Part shown: piece by piece, positions 52,182 to 60,780 of the stretch
How positions within the stretch are numbered: the first letter of the stretch is position 1
Layout: each line of letters starts with the position of its first letter
Assembly (NCBI RefSeq): GCF_002101585.1
Contig: NZ_LQOT01000019.1
Coordinates: 62,001 to 126,000 of the forward strand
Direction of reading: 5' to 3'
DNA: 64,000 bases
Source of the DNA: Mycolicibacter engbaekii
Lineage (GTDB): Bacteria; Actinomycetota; Actinomycetes; Mycobacteriales; Mycobacteriaceae
The notes under the pieces: generated by a model
What the model saw: the letters and a program-made list of their open reading frames with translations, nothing else
Told to the model about the DNA's origin: nothing
Database searches by the model: none
Program-made: the position numbers and the translations under genes

Positions 52182-52694
52182 ATGCCCCCTGACAAGGCCC
52201 CTGGGCGTAGTCGATCAGCCGTTGCGCTCATGGCCCTGGCGGCGATCGCCATCCTGATCTTCGGCTGCGGTTCGCAGACCCGCGCGGAGAACGCCCAGCT
52301 GGATTTCACCGCCCAAACACTGGACGGGCAGCCCTTTTCCGGTGCGAGCCTGAGCGGCAGGCCGGCGGTGTTGTGGTTTTGGGCGCCGTGGTGCCCGCTG
52401 TGCCAACGGGACGCGCCGATGGTCGCCGGACTGGCCGCCGCACACCCCAAGGTGACGTTCGTCGGGGTGGGAGCACAGGACCGGCTGGACACGTTGCGGG
52501 CATTCGTCGCCCGCTACGGCGTCGACGGCTTCACCGAGTTGGCCGACACCGACGCCTCGGTATGGGCCCGGTTCGGGGTGACCCGCCAGCCCGCGTACGC
52601 CTTCCTGCACCCGGACGGCCGGATCGAGGTGGTCACGGGTTCACTGCCCGAAGCCGAGCTGAGCAGGCGGCTGCAGGCTCTGACGGGGTCGTGA
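52182..52694 (+). CDS. dsbF: DsbF-like thioredoxin-fold lipoprotein
   Basis: This 170-residue protein has a signal peptide with lipobox ending at C29 (LIFGC) and a thioredoxin-like domain with the redox motif C71-PLC-74 in VLWFWAPWCPLCQRDAP. It resembles M. tuberculosis DsbF (Rv1677): FSAKTLDG-like FTAQTLDGQPFSGASLSG and WARFGVTRQPAYAFLHPDG. It should form or repair disulfides in exported proteins. It is coupled to the ccdA gene by GTGA overlap, so CcdA probably keeps it reduced or oxidised. Confidence 0.92.
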   Translation: MPPDKAPGRSRSAVALMALAAIAILIFGCGSQTRAENAQLDFTAQTLDGQPFSGASLSGRPAVLWFWAPWCPLCQRDAPMVAGLAAAHPKVTFVGVGAQDRLDTLRAFVARYGVDGFTELADTDASVWARFGVTRQPAYAFLHPDGRIEVVTGSLPEAELSRRLQALTGS

Positions 52695-53551
52695 TCGACA
52701 CCACCGCTGTCGATTTCGCCTTGGCAGCCGGCATGGTGGCGGCGTTGAACCCGTGCGGGTTCGCGTTTCTGCCCGGGTATCTGGGGCTGGTGATCGCCGG
52801 CAGCGGCGACACCTCGCGTCCGGTGGCGCTGGCCCGGGCGGCGACGGCGACGGTGGTGATGGCGGCCGGGTTCCTGACGGTGTTCGGCGTCTTCGGGCTT
52901 GCGGTCTCGCCGCTGCTGGCCTCGGCGCAGAGGTATCTGCCGCTGGCCACCATGGTGATCGGCGCGGCACTGCTGGCAGCGGGGGTCTGGCTGTTGGCCG
53001 GCCGCGACATCGCCGTGCTGGCGCCCCGCCGGGCGGGCGCGGCGCCGACTGCGCGGCTGGGATCGATGTACGGCTATGGCGTCGGCTACGCCGTGGCGTC
53101 GCTGTCGTGCACCATCGCACCGTTTCTGGCGGTGGTGTCGATGACGTTCCGGCAGGGGGCGGCGCTGGCCGGGGTCCTGGCGTTCGTCGCCTACGCGGTC
53201 GGCATGAGCATCACGGTCGGCGTGGCCGCGCTGGCGGTGGCGTGGGCGGGTTCGTCGGCCGGCGCGGCATTGCGCCGGGTGCTGCCGCATGTGGGCCGGG
53301 TCGCCGGGGTGATGGTGGTGGCGACCGGCCTGTACGTCGGCTATTACGGCTACTACGAGACGCGGTTGTACTTCGCCGGGGCCGATGCCGGCGATCCGGT
53401 GATCGAAGCCGCGGGCGCGGTGCAGTCCTGGCTTGCCGGTCACGTCGAGGCGCTGGGCGCCTGGGGAATGCTGGGCGCGATCGGGGCGCTGGTGGCCGGG
53501 GCGCTGGGCTGGCGCGCGCTGGTGGTCCGCCGGGGTACCGGCAACAGCTGA
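52691..53551 (+). CDS. cytochrome c biogenesis/thiol-disulfide transmembrane protein CcdA (copy 1)
   Basis: This 286-residue polytopic protein has six or more hydrophobic segments. The paired redox cysteines are in ALNPCGFAFLPGY and SLSCTIAPFL, the CcdA/DsbD pattern. It moves electrons from cytoplasmic thioredoxin to extracytoplasmic partners. GTG at 52691 overlaps the dsbF stop. A second module of the same kind is encoded at 56061-57370, sharing LYVGYYGYYE-RL near the C-terminus. Confidence 0.92.
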   Translation: MIDTTAVDFALAAGMVAALNPCGFAFLPGYLGLVIAGSGDTSRPVALARAATATVVMAAGFLTVFGVFGLAVSPLLASAQRYLPLATMVIGAALLAAGVWLLAGRDIAVLAPRRAGAAPTARLGSMYGYGVGYAVASLSCTIAPFLAVVSMTFRQGAALAGVLAFVAYAVGMSITVGVAALAVAWAGSSAGAALRRVLPHVGRVAGVMVVATGLYVGYYGYYETRLYFAGADAGDPVIEAAGAVQSWLAGHVEALGAWGMLGAIGALVAGALGWRALVVRRGTGNS

Positions 53552-53592
53552 TTGTTTCGATTGTTTCAATAGCCGCCGATGCCGGGTAGTAT
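53550..53592 (+). promoter_or_regulatory. tandem 9-bp repeats and leaderless promoter of the TA pair
   Basis: GATTGTTTC occurs twice in tandem (53550-53567), followed after a short spacer by TAGTAT (53587-53592), which lies seven bases before the ATG of the antitoxin. The repeats are where an antitoxin operator would be. The first repeat overlaps the ccdA stop codon. Confidence 0.55.
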
Positions 53593-53599
53593 CGAGGGC

Positions 53600-54115
53600 A
53601 TGCCCACCGCCGCCGCACCGATCGCCCGTCAAGTGGCCGAGCGCGCCCGCACCGACGCCGGGTTCGCCCAGGTCCTCGACGCGTTGCTGGACGCGCCGAC
53701 GGCGCCCCAGGGCACCTTGGAGCGCATTGCCGCACACGCCCTGAACGACCAGCGCCGCGCCGCGGTGATCGACGACTTCGTCGCCGGGGCGCTGCCCACC
53801 CCGAAGGTCCAGGAGCTGCTGCGGCTCGGCACGCCGCAGGCCGTGCACCGGTTGCGCAGCCGCGGCAGGCTCATCGGCGCGGCCGTGGGAAACCAGACCT
53901 GGTTCCCCGCCTGGCAGTTCGACGACGCGCGGCCGCGCACCGACCTGCCCCAGATCTTGGAGCTGCTGGGCCGGTTCACCACCGACCCGCTGGCGGCCGA
54001 TCGCATCATGCGCCTCACCCATGACGAGCTGGGCGGTGTCTCGATCGCCGAGGCACTTCGGCACCCCGAGACCGCACCGGTCGCGCGTCGACTGCTCGCC
54101 TCGCTCGGTGCCTGA
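53600..54115 (+). CDS. Xre/MbcA-ParS-type antitoxin
   Basis: This 171-residue protein has a helical N-terminus, an HTH-like region with RLGTPQAVHRLRSRGRLIGA and a C-terminal DUF2384-like helix bundle ending SIAEALRHPETAPVARRLLA. Proteins of this type neutralise RES-domain toxins by blocking their active site, as MbcA does for MbcT. ATG 53600 is preferred over ATG 53579 because TAGTAT lies seven bases before it. The toxin gene overlaps its end by eight bases. Confidence 0.88.
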   Translation: MPTAAAPIARQVAERARTDAGFAQVLDALLDAPTAPQGTLERIAAHALNDQRRAAVIDDFVAGALPTPKVQELLRLGTPQAVHRLRSRGRLIGAAVGNQTWFPAWQFDDARPRTDLPQILELLGRFTTDPLAADRIMRLTHDELGGVSIAEALRHPETAPVARRLLASLGA

Positions 54116-54725
54116 GCTTCCCGCCGGCTACCGGATCCCGCTCCCCGAGTCCCGGCCCGCCGGCCTGCGCCGCCGCCGGATCACCGCCGGGACCCAGTTG
54201 TGGCGCCTGGACGCCGACCACCCCGACCAATGGGACTGGACGGGTTTCGCCGAGCCGCGCCATCGCTTCGATCCGCCGTCGGCGAGGTTCCGCACCCGTT
54301 ACGCGGCAACCGATCTCATCGGTGCGTTTCGGGAGCGCTACCGGCTGACCGGACTGCTGGTCCCCGGGGACCACGCCGGCCACCACCTGGTCCGGCTGTC
54401 GGCCAACCGGCACCTGCGGGTGCTCGATCTGCGCACCGAACGCAATCTCGATGCGCTCGGTGTCGACGATCAGATCAGCACCGGACAGCACGACGCGGTG
54501 TGGACCACCTGCCAGCAGTTGGCCGACGCCGTGCGGCGCTGGTGGCCGCAACCCGACGAATGCCCGGACGCGATCGTCTACCGCTCACGCACCACCCCGG
54601 AGACGTCGGTCAACTACGCCTTCTTCGCCGGCGCTGCGTTCGACATCGAGGCCTGGCCGTTGCAGCAACGCCCGGACGTGACAGCAGATCTGGTGCTGCG
54701 GCACGGTTTCACCGTCGGCTACTGA
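54108..54725 (+). CDS. RES-domain toxin (MbcT-like)
   Basis: This 205-residue protein starts with GTG inside the antitoxin gene. It has the RES pattern: arginine in TQLWRLD (R33), FDPPSARFRTRY (Y65), then E76 in GAFRERY, with a later serine in ETSVNYAFFAG. MbcT-like RES toxins break down NAD+ by phosphorolysis or hydrolysis. Coupled start and position fit a type II TA pair. It sits between the ccdA gene and pfk and may have arrived with the flanking accessory genes. Confidence 0.88.
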   Translation: MPELPAGYRIPLPESRPAGLRRRRITAGTQLWRLDADHPDQWDWTGFAEPRHRFDPPSARFRTRYAATDLIGAFRERYRLTGLLVPGDHAGHHLVRLSANRHLRVLDLRTERNLDALGVDDQISTGQHDAVWTTCQQLADAVRRWWPQPDECPDAIVYRSRTTPETSVNYAFFAGAAFDIEAWPLQQRPDVTADLVLRHGFTVGY

Positions 54726-54759
54726 GCGTTCGCCGATCCGCCGAGCCCCGGCGCAGCCA

Positions 54760-55869
54760 TCATTCGTCGCCGAACCTGATGCCCAGGTCGCGCGCGGTCT
54801 GGATCGCATCACAGTCCAGCGGAACCACTTTCAGCTGGCGGGTGGCCGCGGCCAACGGCACATAGTCCACCGTCGGCGGGTTGAGCGCCACCATCACCCC
54901 GCTGTGCCCCTCGTCGAGGGCCCGCACCGCCGCAGCCCCGAACCGCAGTCCCAGCAGTCGGTCCACCGAGCTCGGCGAACCGCCGCGCAGCAGGTGTCCG
55001 AGGACCACGGCGCGAGACTCGCGCCCGGTCAGCGCCTCGAGCTCGGCGGCGACCTTGGCCCCGACCCCGCCCAACCGTTCGGCCTGGCCCACCGCTTTGC
55101 CCGCCACGGTGTGCGCACCGCCCACCGGTTTGGCTCCCTCGGCCACACACACGATCGAGTAGGTCGAACCGCGTTGCGCACGTTCGTTGATCAGCGCCGC
55201 CACCGGATCAAGGCGATACGGGATCTCCGGGATCAAGATGGCGTGCACTCCCGAGGCCATTCCGGCGTGCAGGGCGATCCAGCCGGCGTAGCGACCCATC
55301 ACCTCCACGACGAGAATCCGGCTGTGCGAGGTGGCCGTGGAGAACAGCCGGTCGATGCATTCCGAGGCGAAGTCGACGGCACTGTCAAAGCCGAACGTCG
55401 CCGCGGTGCACTCCAGATCGTTGTCGATGGTCTTGGGCACGCCGACCAATCGCAGCCCCGCCTGGTGCAGGTGATGGCCGATCGCCAGCGAGCCGTCACC
55501 GCCGATGGTGATCAGCGCGTCGATCCGGTGCTGGTCGAAGCGCCCGAGCAACTCCTCGGTGCGGTCCTGTTCGGCCCAGCTGCCGTCGGGCTGTTGCACC
55601 GGGTAGGCGATCGGGTTACCGCGGTTGGTGCTGCCCAAAATGGTGCCGCCCTGGTGGATGATGCCGCGGACCCGGTTCCGGGTCAGCTCGATCAGCCCGC
55701 CGTCGGGGTACTCGTCGCCGAGCAGCAACCCGTTGTAGCCGTCGCGGATTCCGACGACGTCCCAGCCCCGGCTGTGCGCCGCCAGGGTGGCGGCGTAGAT
55801 GACGGCGTTGAGACCGGGTGCGTCGCCGCCGCCAGTGCTGATCGCGATGCGTTTGATGCCCTGGCTCAC
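54760..55869 (-). CDS. 6-phosphofructokinase, mixed-substrate clade
   Basis: This 369-residue PFK starts with GTG 55869, with GGAGGT six bases upstream. The active-site segments are GGDGS (123-127) and PKTIDND (145-151), and MGR (191-193). Glycine in GGDGS with lysine in PKT is seen in ATP- or mixed-substrate PFKs of actinobacteria, whereas PPi enzymes have GGDD. It would phosphorylate fructose 6-phosphate. It does not sit at the recBC locus of M. tuberculosis, so it is extra here; whether this is the organism's only PFK is unknown. Confidence 0.9.
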   Translation of the reverse strand: MSQGIKRIAISTGGGDAPGLNAVIYAATLAAHSRGWDVVGIRDGYNGLLLGDEYPDGGLIELTRNRVRGIIHQGGTILGSTNRGNPIAYPVQQPDGSWAEQDRTEELLGRFDQHRIDALITIGGDGSLAIGHHLHQAGLRLVGVPKTIDNDLECTAATFGFDSAVDFASECIDRLFSTATSHSRILVVEVMGRYAGWIALHAGMASGVHAILIPEIPYRLDPVAALINERAQRGSTYSIVCVAEGAKPVGGAHTVAGKAVGQAERLGGVGAKVAAELEALTGRESRAVVLGHLLRGGSPSSVDRLLGLRFGAAAVRALDEGHSGVMVALNPPTVDYVPLAAATRQLKVVPLDCDAIQTARDLGIRFGDE

Positions 55870-56002
55870 CCCGTGACCTCCGGCACCGAGCGCGTGGGGC
55901 CGAGCGGGATCGTGGCGGCCCGGGACGGGATCGGAGTCGGTGAGTCGGCGACCGGAGGTTCGGTGTTGCTGCGGCAAACGGCTGTCACGCCTGCCAGCCT
56001 AC

Positions 56003-56026
56003 GAGGGCACCCGGTTCGGTGCCCTC
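56003..56026 (-). terminator. terminator after the second ccdA gene
   Basis: GAGGGCACC and GGTGCCCTC form a perfect 9-bp stem with a six-base loop, 35 bases after the ccdA stop. The 191 bases between ccdA and the pfk start hold only this hairpin. Confidence 0.65.
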
Positions 56027-56060
56027 ATTCGTGGCGGGTCCGGGGCCTGCGTGGCATGCG

Positions 56061-56888
56061 TCAGTGACCGGGGCGGCGGGCCCGCACCAGTGCCGCGAGT
56101 GCGAGGAGCGCCAGCACCGACAGCCAGGGCCAGGCCCCCTGTTGATGCACCCAGCCGGCGAGTGCGCCCTGGAGCCGGCCCGCCACGGCCAGCACCCGGT
56201 CATCGGCCCCGGCGCCCCGCTCGAACAGCCGGATCTCGTAGTAGCCGTAGTAGCCGACGTACAGCCCGACGGCGACCAGCAGCGCACCGCTGACCCGGCC
56301 GGCGTAGCGGGTGATGCGGCGCATCCGGGCGATCAGCGCCGAACTGGCCAGCGCCACGGCGACCGCCAGAACCCCGACCAGCAGCCCGAAGCCCGCGGCA
56401 TAGGCCAGGTAGACCAGCATTCCGGACGGTCCGGCGGGCAATGCGGCCCCGGTGACCGCCAGGAAAGGGCCGATCGTGCAGCCCAGTGATGCGCACGCGT
56501 AGCCCGCCCCGTAGCCGAACATCGACCCGATCCGGGCGGTCGGTGCCCACCGCCCGCCGAACGACATGATCGCGAGCCGGCGGCCCGCCAGCAGCCACAC
56601 GCCCATCACCACCAGCGCGGCACCGATCACGACCGTGACGTAGGGCAGGTACTGCTGCACCCGCTGGGCCACCGCGACGGTGAGCAGCCCGAAAGCGCCG
56701 AACACCGCCAGGAAACCGAGGGTCATGGCAGCGGTGGCCGCCAGCGCCCGGCCCACGGCTACCCCGGTGCCCACGTCCTGCCCGCGCACCACCAGGGCCA
56801 GATAGGCGGGCAGCAGGGCGAATCCGCACGGGTTGAGGGCGGCCACCAGCCCTGCGGCGAAGGCCAGCGCCGGCAGATCCGGGTTCAC
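56061..56888 (-). CDS. thiol-disulfide transmembrane protein CcdA (copy 2, Rv2877c-like)
   Basis: This 275-residue membrane protein has redox cysteines in ALNPCGFALLPAY and SLGCTIGPFLAVTG. GTG 56888 overlaps the stop of dsbE as GTGA. It resembles the CcdA partner of MPT53 in M. tuberculosis (Rv2877c-Rv2878c), which lies elsewhere in that genome. It is paralogous to the copy at 52691. Such proteins feed reducing power from the cytoplasm to secreted thiol proteins. Confidence 0.92.
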   Translation of the reverse strand: MNPDLPALAFAAGLVAALNPCGFALLPAYLALVVRGQDVGTGVAVGRALAATAAMTLGFLAVFGAFGLLTVAVAQRVQQYLPYVTVVIGAALVVMGVWLLAGRRLAIMSFGGRWAPTARIGSMFGYGAGYACASLGCTIGPFLAVTGAALPAGPSGMLVYLAYAAGFGLLVGVLAVAVALASSALIARMRRITRYAGRVSGALLVAVGLYVGYYGYYEIRLFERGAGADDRVLAVAGRLQGALAGWVHQQGAWPWLSVLALLALAALVRARRPGH

Positions 56889-57370
56889 GCCAAGGCCGCG
56901 ACGCGGTCGGACAACTCCTTCTGAGTCATCGCCGAAGTCGGGTTGTTCACGAACGTCGAGGTGCCGTCGGAGCGTTCGAACACGTAGGCCGGCTGCCAGG
57001 GCACCCCGAAGCGCGCCCAGATCGCGCCGTCGGCGTCGTTGAGATTGGTGAAGTTCAGGTGGTACTTGGCCACGAAGTTCTGCATGGCCGCCACATCGGA
57101 GTGTGCCGCTATCCCCACGAACGTGACTCGCGGGTTGGCGGCGGCCACCTGGCTCACCGACGGGGCCTCGGCATTGCAGAACGGGCACCACGGCGTCCAG
57201 AACCACAACACCACCGGTTTGCCCTGCAGTCCGGCGCCGTTGAAGGGCGCCCCGTCGATGGTGGTGGTGGCGAACTGCAGTCGTTCATCGGCTGCGGTGG
57301 CGGCCGGGGGCGCGGCCAGGCCGACGATCAGTGCGCAGACAGCGGCCAGTATCAGGGTGTAGATCCTCAT
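56885..57370 (-). CDS. secreted DsbE-like disulfide oxidoreductase (MPT53-like)
   Basis: This 161-residue protein has a cleavable signal peptide (MRIYTLILAAVCALIVGL, then AAPPAATA, cleavage near ATA-AD) and a thioredoxin fold with C62-PF-C65 in VVLWFWTPWCPFCNAEAPS. The rest (NLNDADGAIWARFGVPWQPA, STFVNNPTSAMTQKEL) is close to MPT53 (Rv2878c) as I remember it. MPT53 oxidises unfolded exported proteins. ATG 57370 is used; a GTG three codons earlier is possible. It is the first gene of the second redox pair. Confidence 0.93.
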   Translation of the reverse strand: MRIYTLILAAVCALIVGLAAPPAATAADERLQFATTTIDGAPFNGAGLQGKPVVLWFWTPWCPFCNAEAPSVSQVAAANPRVTFVGIAAHSDVAAMQNFVAKYHLNFTNLNDADGAIWARFGVPWQPAYVFERSDGTSTFVNNPTSAMTQKELSDRVAALA

Positions 57371-57470
57371 GCCTTGCACACGATGTGCGCCGGCCTGCGG
57401 TTCAGTGGTTCGGGGGTTCGGCGCCCGCCCGGCCGGTGCGGAGACGGCACCGGACGTCGGGGCCGCGGTT

Positions 57471-57476
57471 TATGGT
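57471..57476 (+). promoter_or_regulatory. -10 box of recC, leaderless arrangement
   Basis: TATGGT lies exactly seven bases before the recC ATG, consistent with a leaderless mRNA. The upstream ATG at 57472 is part of this box and is rejected as start. Confidence 0.5.
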
Positions 57477-57483
57477 GGCCGCG

Positions 57484-60400
57484 ATGGGACTGCACCTGCA
57501 CCGTGCCGAACGCACCGACGCCCTTGCCGACGGCCTCGGTGCGCTGTTGGCCACCCCGCCGCCCGACCCGTTCGCCCCGGAGCTGGTGCTGGTGCCGGCC
57601 CGCGGGGTGGAGCGGTGGCTGTCGCAACGCCTGTCGCACACGCTGGGAGCCGGCCCCGGCGGCGACGGGGTGTGCGCGGGCGTGCAGTTCCGCAGTCCGG
57701 CCTCGCTGATCGCCGAGATCACCGGTACCGGGGACGAAGATCCGTGGTCGGCCAATGCCATGACCTGGCCGCTGCTGGCGGTGATCGACGCCAGCCTGGA
57801 TCAGCCCTGGTGCGCCACGCTGGCAAAGCATGTGGGTCACGGGGACCCCAGCCCGGAAGGTGAGCTGCGCCGCGGGCGGCGCTATGCGGTGGCCCGCCGG
57901 CTGGCCGGCCTGTTCGCCTCCTACGCCCGCCAGCGGCCACAGTTGCTCGCCGACTGGAGCGCCGGCGAGCCCACCGACGGTGCCGGCGGCGCGTTGCCCG
58001 GCGACTTACGCTGGCAGCCGCCGCTGTGGCGGGCCCTGGTCGCCGCCGTCGGGATCGATCCGCCCGATCAGCGGCACCGCGCCACCGTCGCCCGGCTGCG
58101 CCAGGCGCCCACCGAGACGCTGCCGGCCCGGCTGTCGCTGTTCGGCCACACCCGGCTGGCGGCCACCGACATCGAGTTACTGGACGCGCTGGCCGCTCAC
58201 CACGACCTGCACCTGTGGTTGCCGCATCCCTCGGATGCGCTGTGGCGGGAACTGAGCGGCGTGCACGGCGTGGTGCCGCGCACGCAGGACCCATCGCGGC
58301 ACCGGGCCCACCATCCGCTGCTGGAGACGCTGGGCCGCGATCTGCGTGAGCTGCAGCGAGCGCTGCCGAACTCCCCCGACACCGATGAATACCTGGGGGC
58401 GGCAAGCCATCCCGATACCCTGCTGGGCTGGCTGCAGTCCGATGTAAGCGCCAATGCGTTGCGGCCGGCGGGCCGCAGCAAGGATGTGCGGGACCGCTCG
58501 GTGCAGGTGCACAGCTGCCACAGTCCGGCCCGGCAGGTCGATGTGCTGCGCGAAGTCCTGCTGGGACTGCTGCATGACGATCCGACCCTGGAGCCTCGCG
58601 ACATCGTGGTGATGTGCCCGGACATCGAAACCTACGCGCCGTTGATCGTCGCCGATTTCGGGTTGGGCGAGCTGGCCGGCGAGGCCCATCCGGCGCACCG
58701 GCTGCGGGTACAACTCGCCGACCGGGCGCTGACCCAGACCAATCCGCTGCTGGGGGTGGCGGCCGAACTCCTGGAGATCGCCGGCAGTCGCGCCACCGCG
58801 ACCGCGGTGCTCAACCTCGCCCACACCGAGCCGGTGCGGGCGAAGTTCGGTTTCACCGAGGACGACCTGGCGCAGATCACCACGTGGGTGCGTACCGCCA
58901 ACATCCGGTGGGGTTTCGACCCGCACACCCGCGAGCGCTACGGGCTGTCCCGGATCGTGCACAACACCTGGCGATTCGGGCTGGACCGGCTGTTGACCGG
59001 AGTGGCGATGTCGGACGACTCGCAGGCCTGGCTGGATACCGCGCTGCCGCTCGACGACGTCGGCAGCAGTCAGGTGGAGCTGGCCGGCAAGCTCGCCGAA
59101 TTCGTCGCGCGGCTGCAGTCCGCGGTCGATGCTCTCGACGGCACCCGCCCGCTGCGGGACTGGATCACCGCCCTGCTCGACGGTGTGGACCAGTTGGCCG
59201 ACGCCGACGACGCGTGGCAGAACGCGCATCTGCAGCGGGAGCTCACCCAGGTGCTCGACGACGCCGGCGCGCGCCGCGACACCGCGTTGCGGCTGCCCGA
59301 TGTCCGAGTACTGATGTCGGGCCACCTGGCCGGACGCCCCACCCGGGCCAACTTCCGCACCGGAACCCTGACGGTGTGCACCATGGTGCCGATGCGATCG
59401 GTGCCGCATCGGGTGGTGTGTCTGCTCGGGGTCGACGACGGGGTGTTCCCCCGGCTGGACCTCCCGGACGGGGACGACGTGCTGGCCCGCGCCCCGCTGA
59501 CCGGGGAACGCGACATCCGTTCCGAGGACCGGCAATTGCTGCTGGATGCGATCACCGCCGCCACCGAGAAACTGGTGATCACCTACACCGGCGCCGACGA
59601 ACACACCGGCCACCCCCGCCCGCCCGCGGTCCCGCTGGCCGAACTGATCGATGCGCTCGACCAGACCACCCCGCAGCCCGTCCGCGACCAGTTGATCGTG
59701 GAGCACCCGCTGCAGCCGTTCGACGTCAAGAACGTCGAACGCGGCCGCCTGATCCCCGACGTGCCGTTCACCTTCGACCCCACCGTGCCGCTGGCCGCCA
59801 GGACCGCCGCCGGAACACGCTGTGACGCACCGCGGTTCATCGACGGTCCACTGCCCGCCCCGCCGGGCGGCGACATCGCGCTCGTCGACCTGCTGAAGTT
59901 CTTCAAGGACCCGGTCAAGGGGTTCTTCAGTGCGCTGAACTACACGCTGCCGTGGGAGGTCGACGAGGTCGAGGACGGCATGCCGGTGCAGATCGACGCG
60001 CTGGGCGAATGGGCGGTGGGCAACCGGATGTTGCACGACATGCTGCTCGGCCTCGACCCGGCCAAGGCCATCGAGGCCGAGTGGCGGCGCGGCAGCCTGC
60101 CGCCCGGGCAGCTGGGCTGGCGCACCGCCAAGCAGATTCGGGACCGGGTGGTGCTGTTGGCGAGCGCGGCACACGAACACCGGGTCGGCGAACCCGCCAC
60201 CTACGACATCGATCTGGATCTGGGTGCCGGACGCCGGCTGACCGGAACCGTCACCCCGGTGTTCGGTGCGAGCACGGTTTCGGTGAACTACTCCAAGCTG
60301 CGCGACACCCACTTGCTGCAGGCCTGGATTCCGCTGGTGGCGCTGGCCGCGGCGTATCCGGACACCTCCTGGACCGCCCGCTGCATCGGCCGGGCCCGCG

Positions 60401-60780
60401 ACGGCGAACGCGTGTTGCAGCGGCTGCTGGGGCCGCCACCGGATGCGGGCGAGACCTTGCGGGAACTGGTGTGGCTCTATGACATCGGCCGCTGCGAACC
60501 GCTTCCCCTGCCCATCAAAACCTCGTTCGCGTGGGCCGAAAAGCGGCATGCCGGCCGCGATCCGGCCGGGTATGCGAGCAGCAGATGGACCACGAGCCGC
60601 TTCCCGGGGGAGGACGCCGAACCGGCCAGTGTCCGGGTCTGGGGGACGCGTGCGCCGTTCGAGGTGCTGCTGGGCCCGCCGCGCCCCGGTGAGGCCGTCG
60701 ACGGCGAGGACACCCGCCTGGGTGCTCTGGCCGCCTGGCTGTGGCTGCCGCTGTTGCGCGCGGAACGGTCGGTGCGGTGA
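57484..60780 (+). CDS. recC: exodeoxyribonuclease V subunit gamma (RecC)
   Basis: This 1098-residue protein has RecC features: the N-terminal helicase-like fold without functional Walker motifs (VPARGVERWLSQRLSHTLGA), segments LLGVDDGVFPRLDLPDGDDV and a C-terminal region ending LWLPLLRAERSVR. RecC binds the 3' tail and recognises Chi-like signals. The stop overlaps the recB start by one base. In mycobacteria RecBCD mainly supports single-strand annealing, while AdnAB does the end resection for recombination. Confidence 0.95.
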   Translation: MGLHLHRAERTDALADGLGALLATPPPDPFAPELVLVPARGVERWLSQRLSHTLGAGPGGDGVCAGVQFRSPASLIAEITGTGDEDPWSANAMTWPLLAVIDASLDQPWCATLAKHVGHGDPSPEGELRRGRRYAVARRLAGLFASYARQRPQLLADWSAGEPTDGAGGALPGDLRWQPPLWRALVAAVGIDPPDQRHRATVARLRQAPTETLPARLSLFGHTRLAATDIELLDALAAHHDLHLWLPHPSDALWRELSGVHGVVPRTQDPSRHRAHHPLLETLGRDLRELQRALPNSPDTDEYLGAASHPDTLLGWLQSDVSANALRPAGRSKDVRDRSVQVHSCHSPARQVDVLREVLLGLLHDDPTLEPRDIVVMCPDIETYAPLIVADFGLGELAGEAHPAHRLRVQLADRALTQTNPLLGVAAELLEIAGSRATATAVLNLAHTEPVRAKFGFTEDDLAQITTWVRTANIRWGFDPHTRERYGLSRIVHNTWRFGLDRLLTGVAMSDDSQAWLDTALPLDDVGSSQVELAGKLAEFVARLQSAVDALDGTRPLRDWITALLDGVDQLADADDAWQNAHLQRELTQVLDDAGARRDTALRLPDVRVLMSGHLAGRPTRANFRTGTLTVCTMVPMRSVPHRVVCLLGVDDGVFPRLDLPDGDDVLARAPLTGERDIRSEDRQLLLDAITAATEKLVITYTGADEHTGHPRPPAVPLAELIDALDQTTPQPVRDQLIVEHPLQPFDVKNVERGRLIPDVPFTFDPTVPLAARTAAGTRCDAPRFIDGPLPAPPGGDIALVDLLKFFKDPVKGFFSALNYTLPWEVDEVEDGMPVQIDALGEWAVGNRMLHDMLLGLDPAKAIEAEWRRGSLPPGQLGWRTAKQIRDRVVLLASAAHEHRVGEPATYDIDLDLGAGRRLTGTVTPVFGASTVSVNYSKLRDTHLLQAWIPLVALAAAYPDTSWTARCIGRARDGERVLQRLLGPPPDAGETLRELVWLYDIGRCEPLPLPIKTSFAWAEKRHAGRDPAGYASSRWTTSRFPGEDAEPASVRVWGTRAPFEVLLGPPRPGEAVDGEDTRLGALAAWLWLPLLRAERSVR

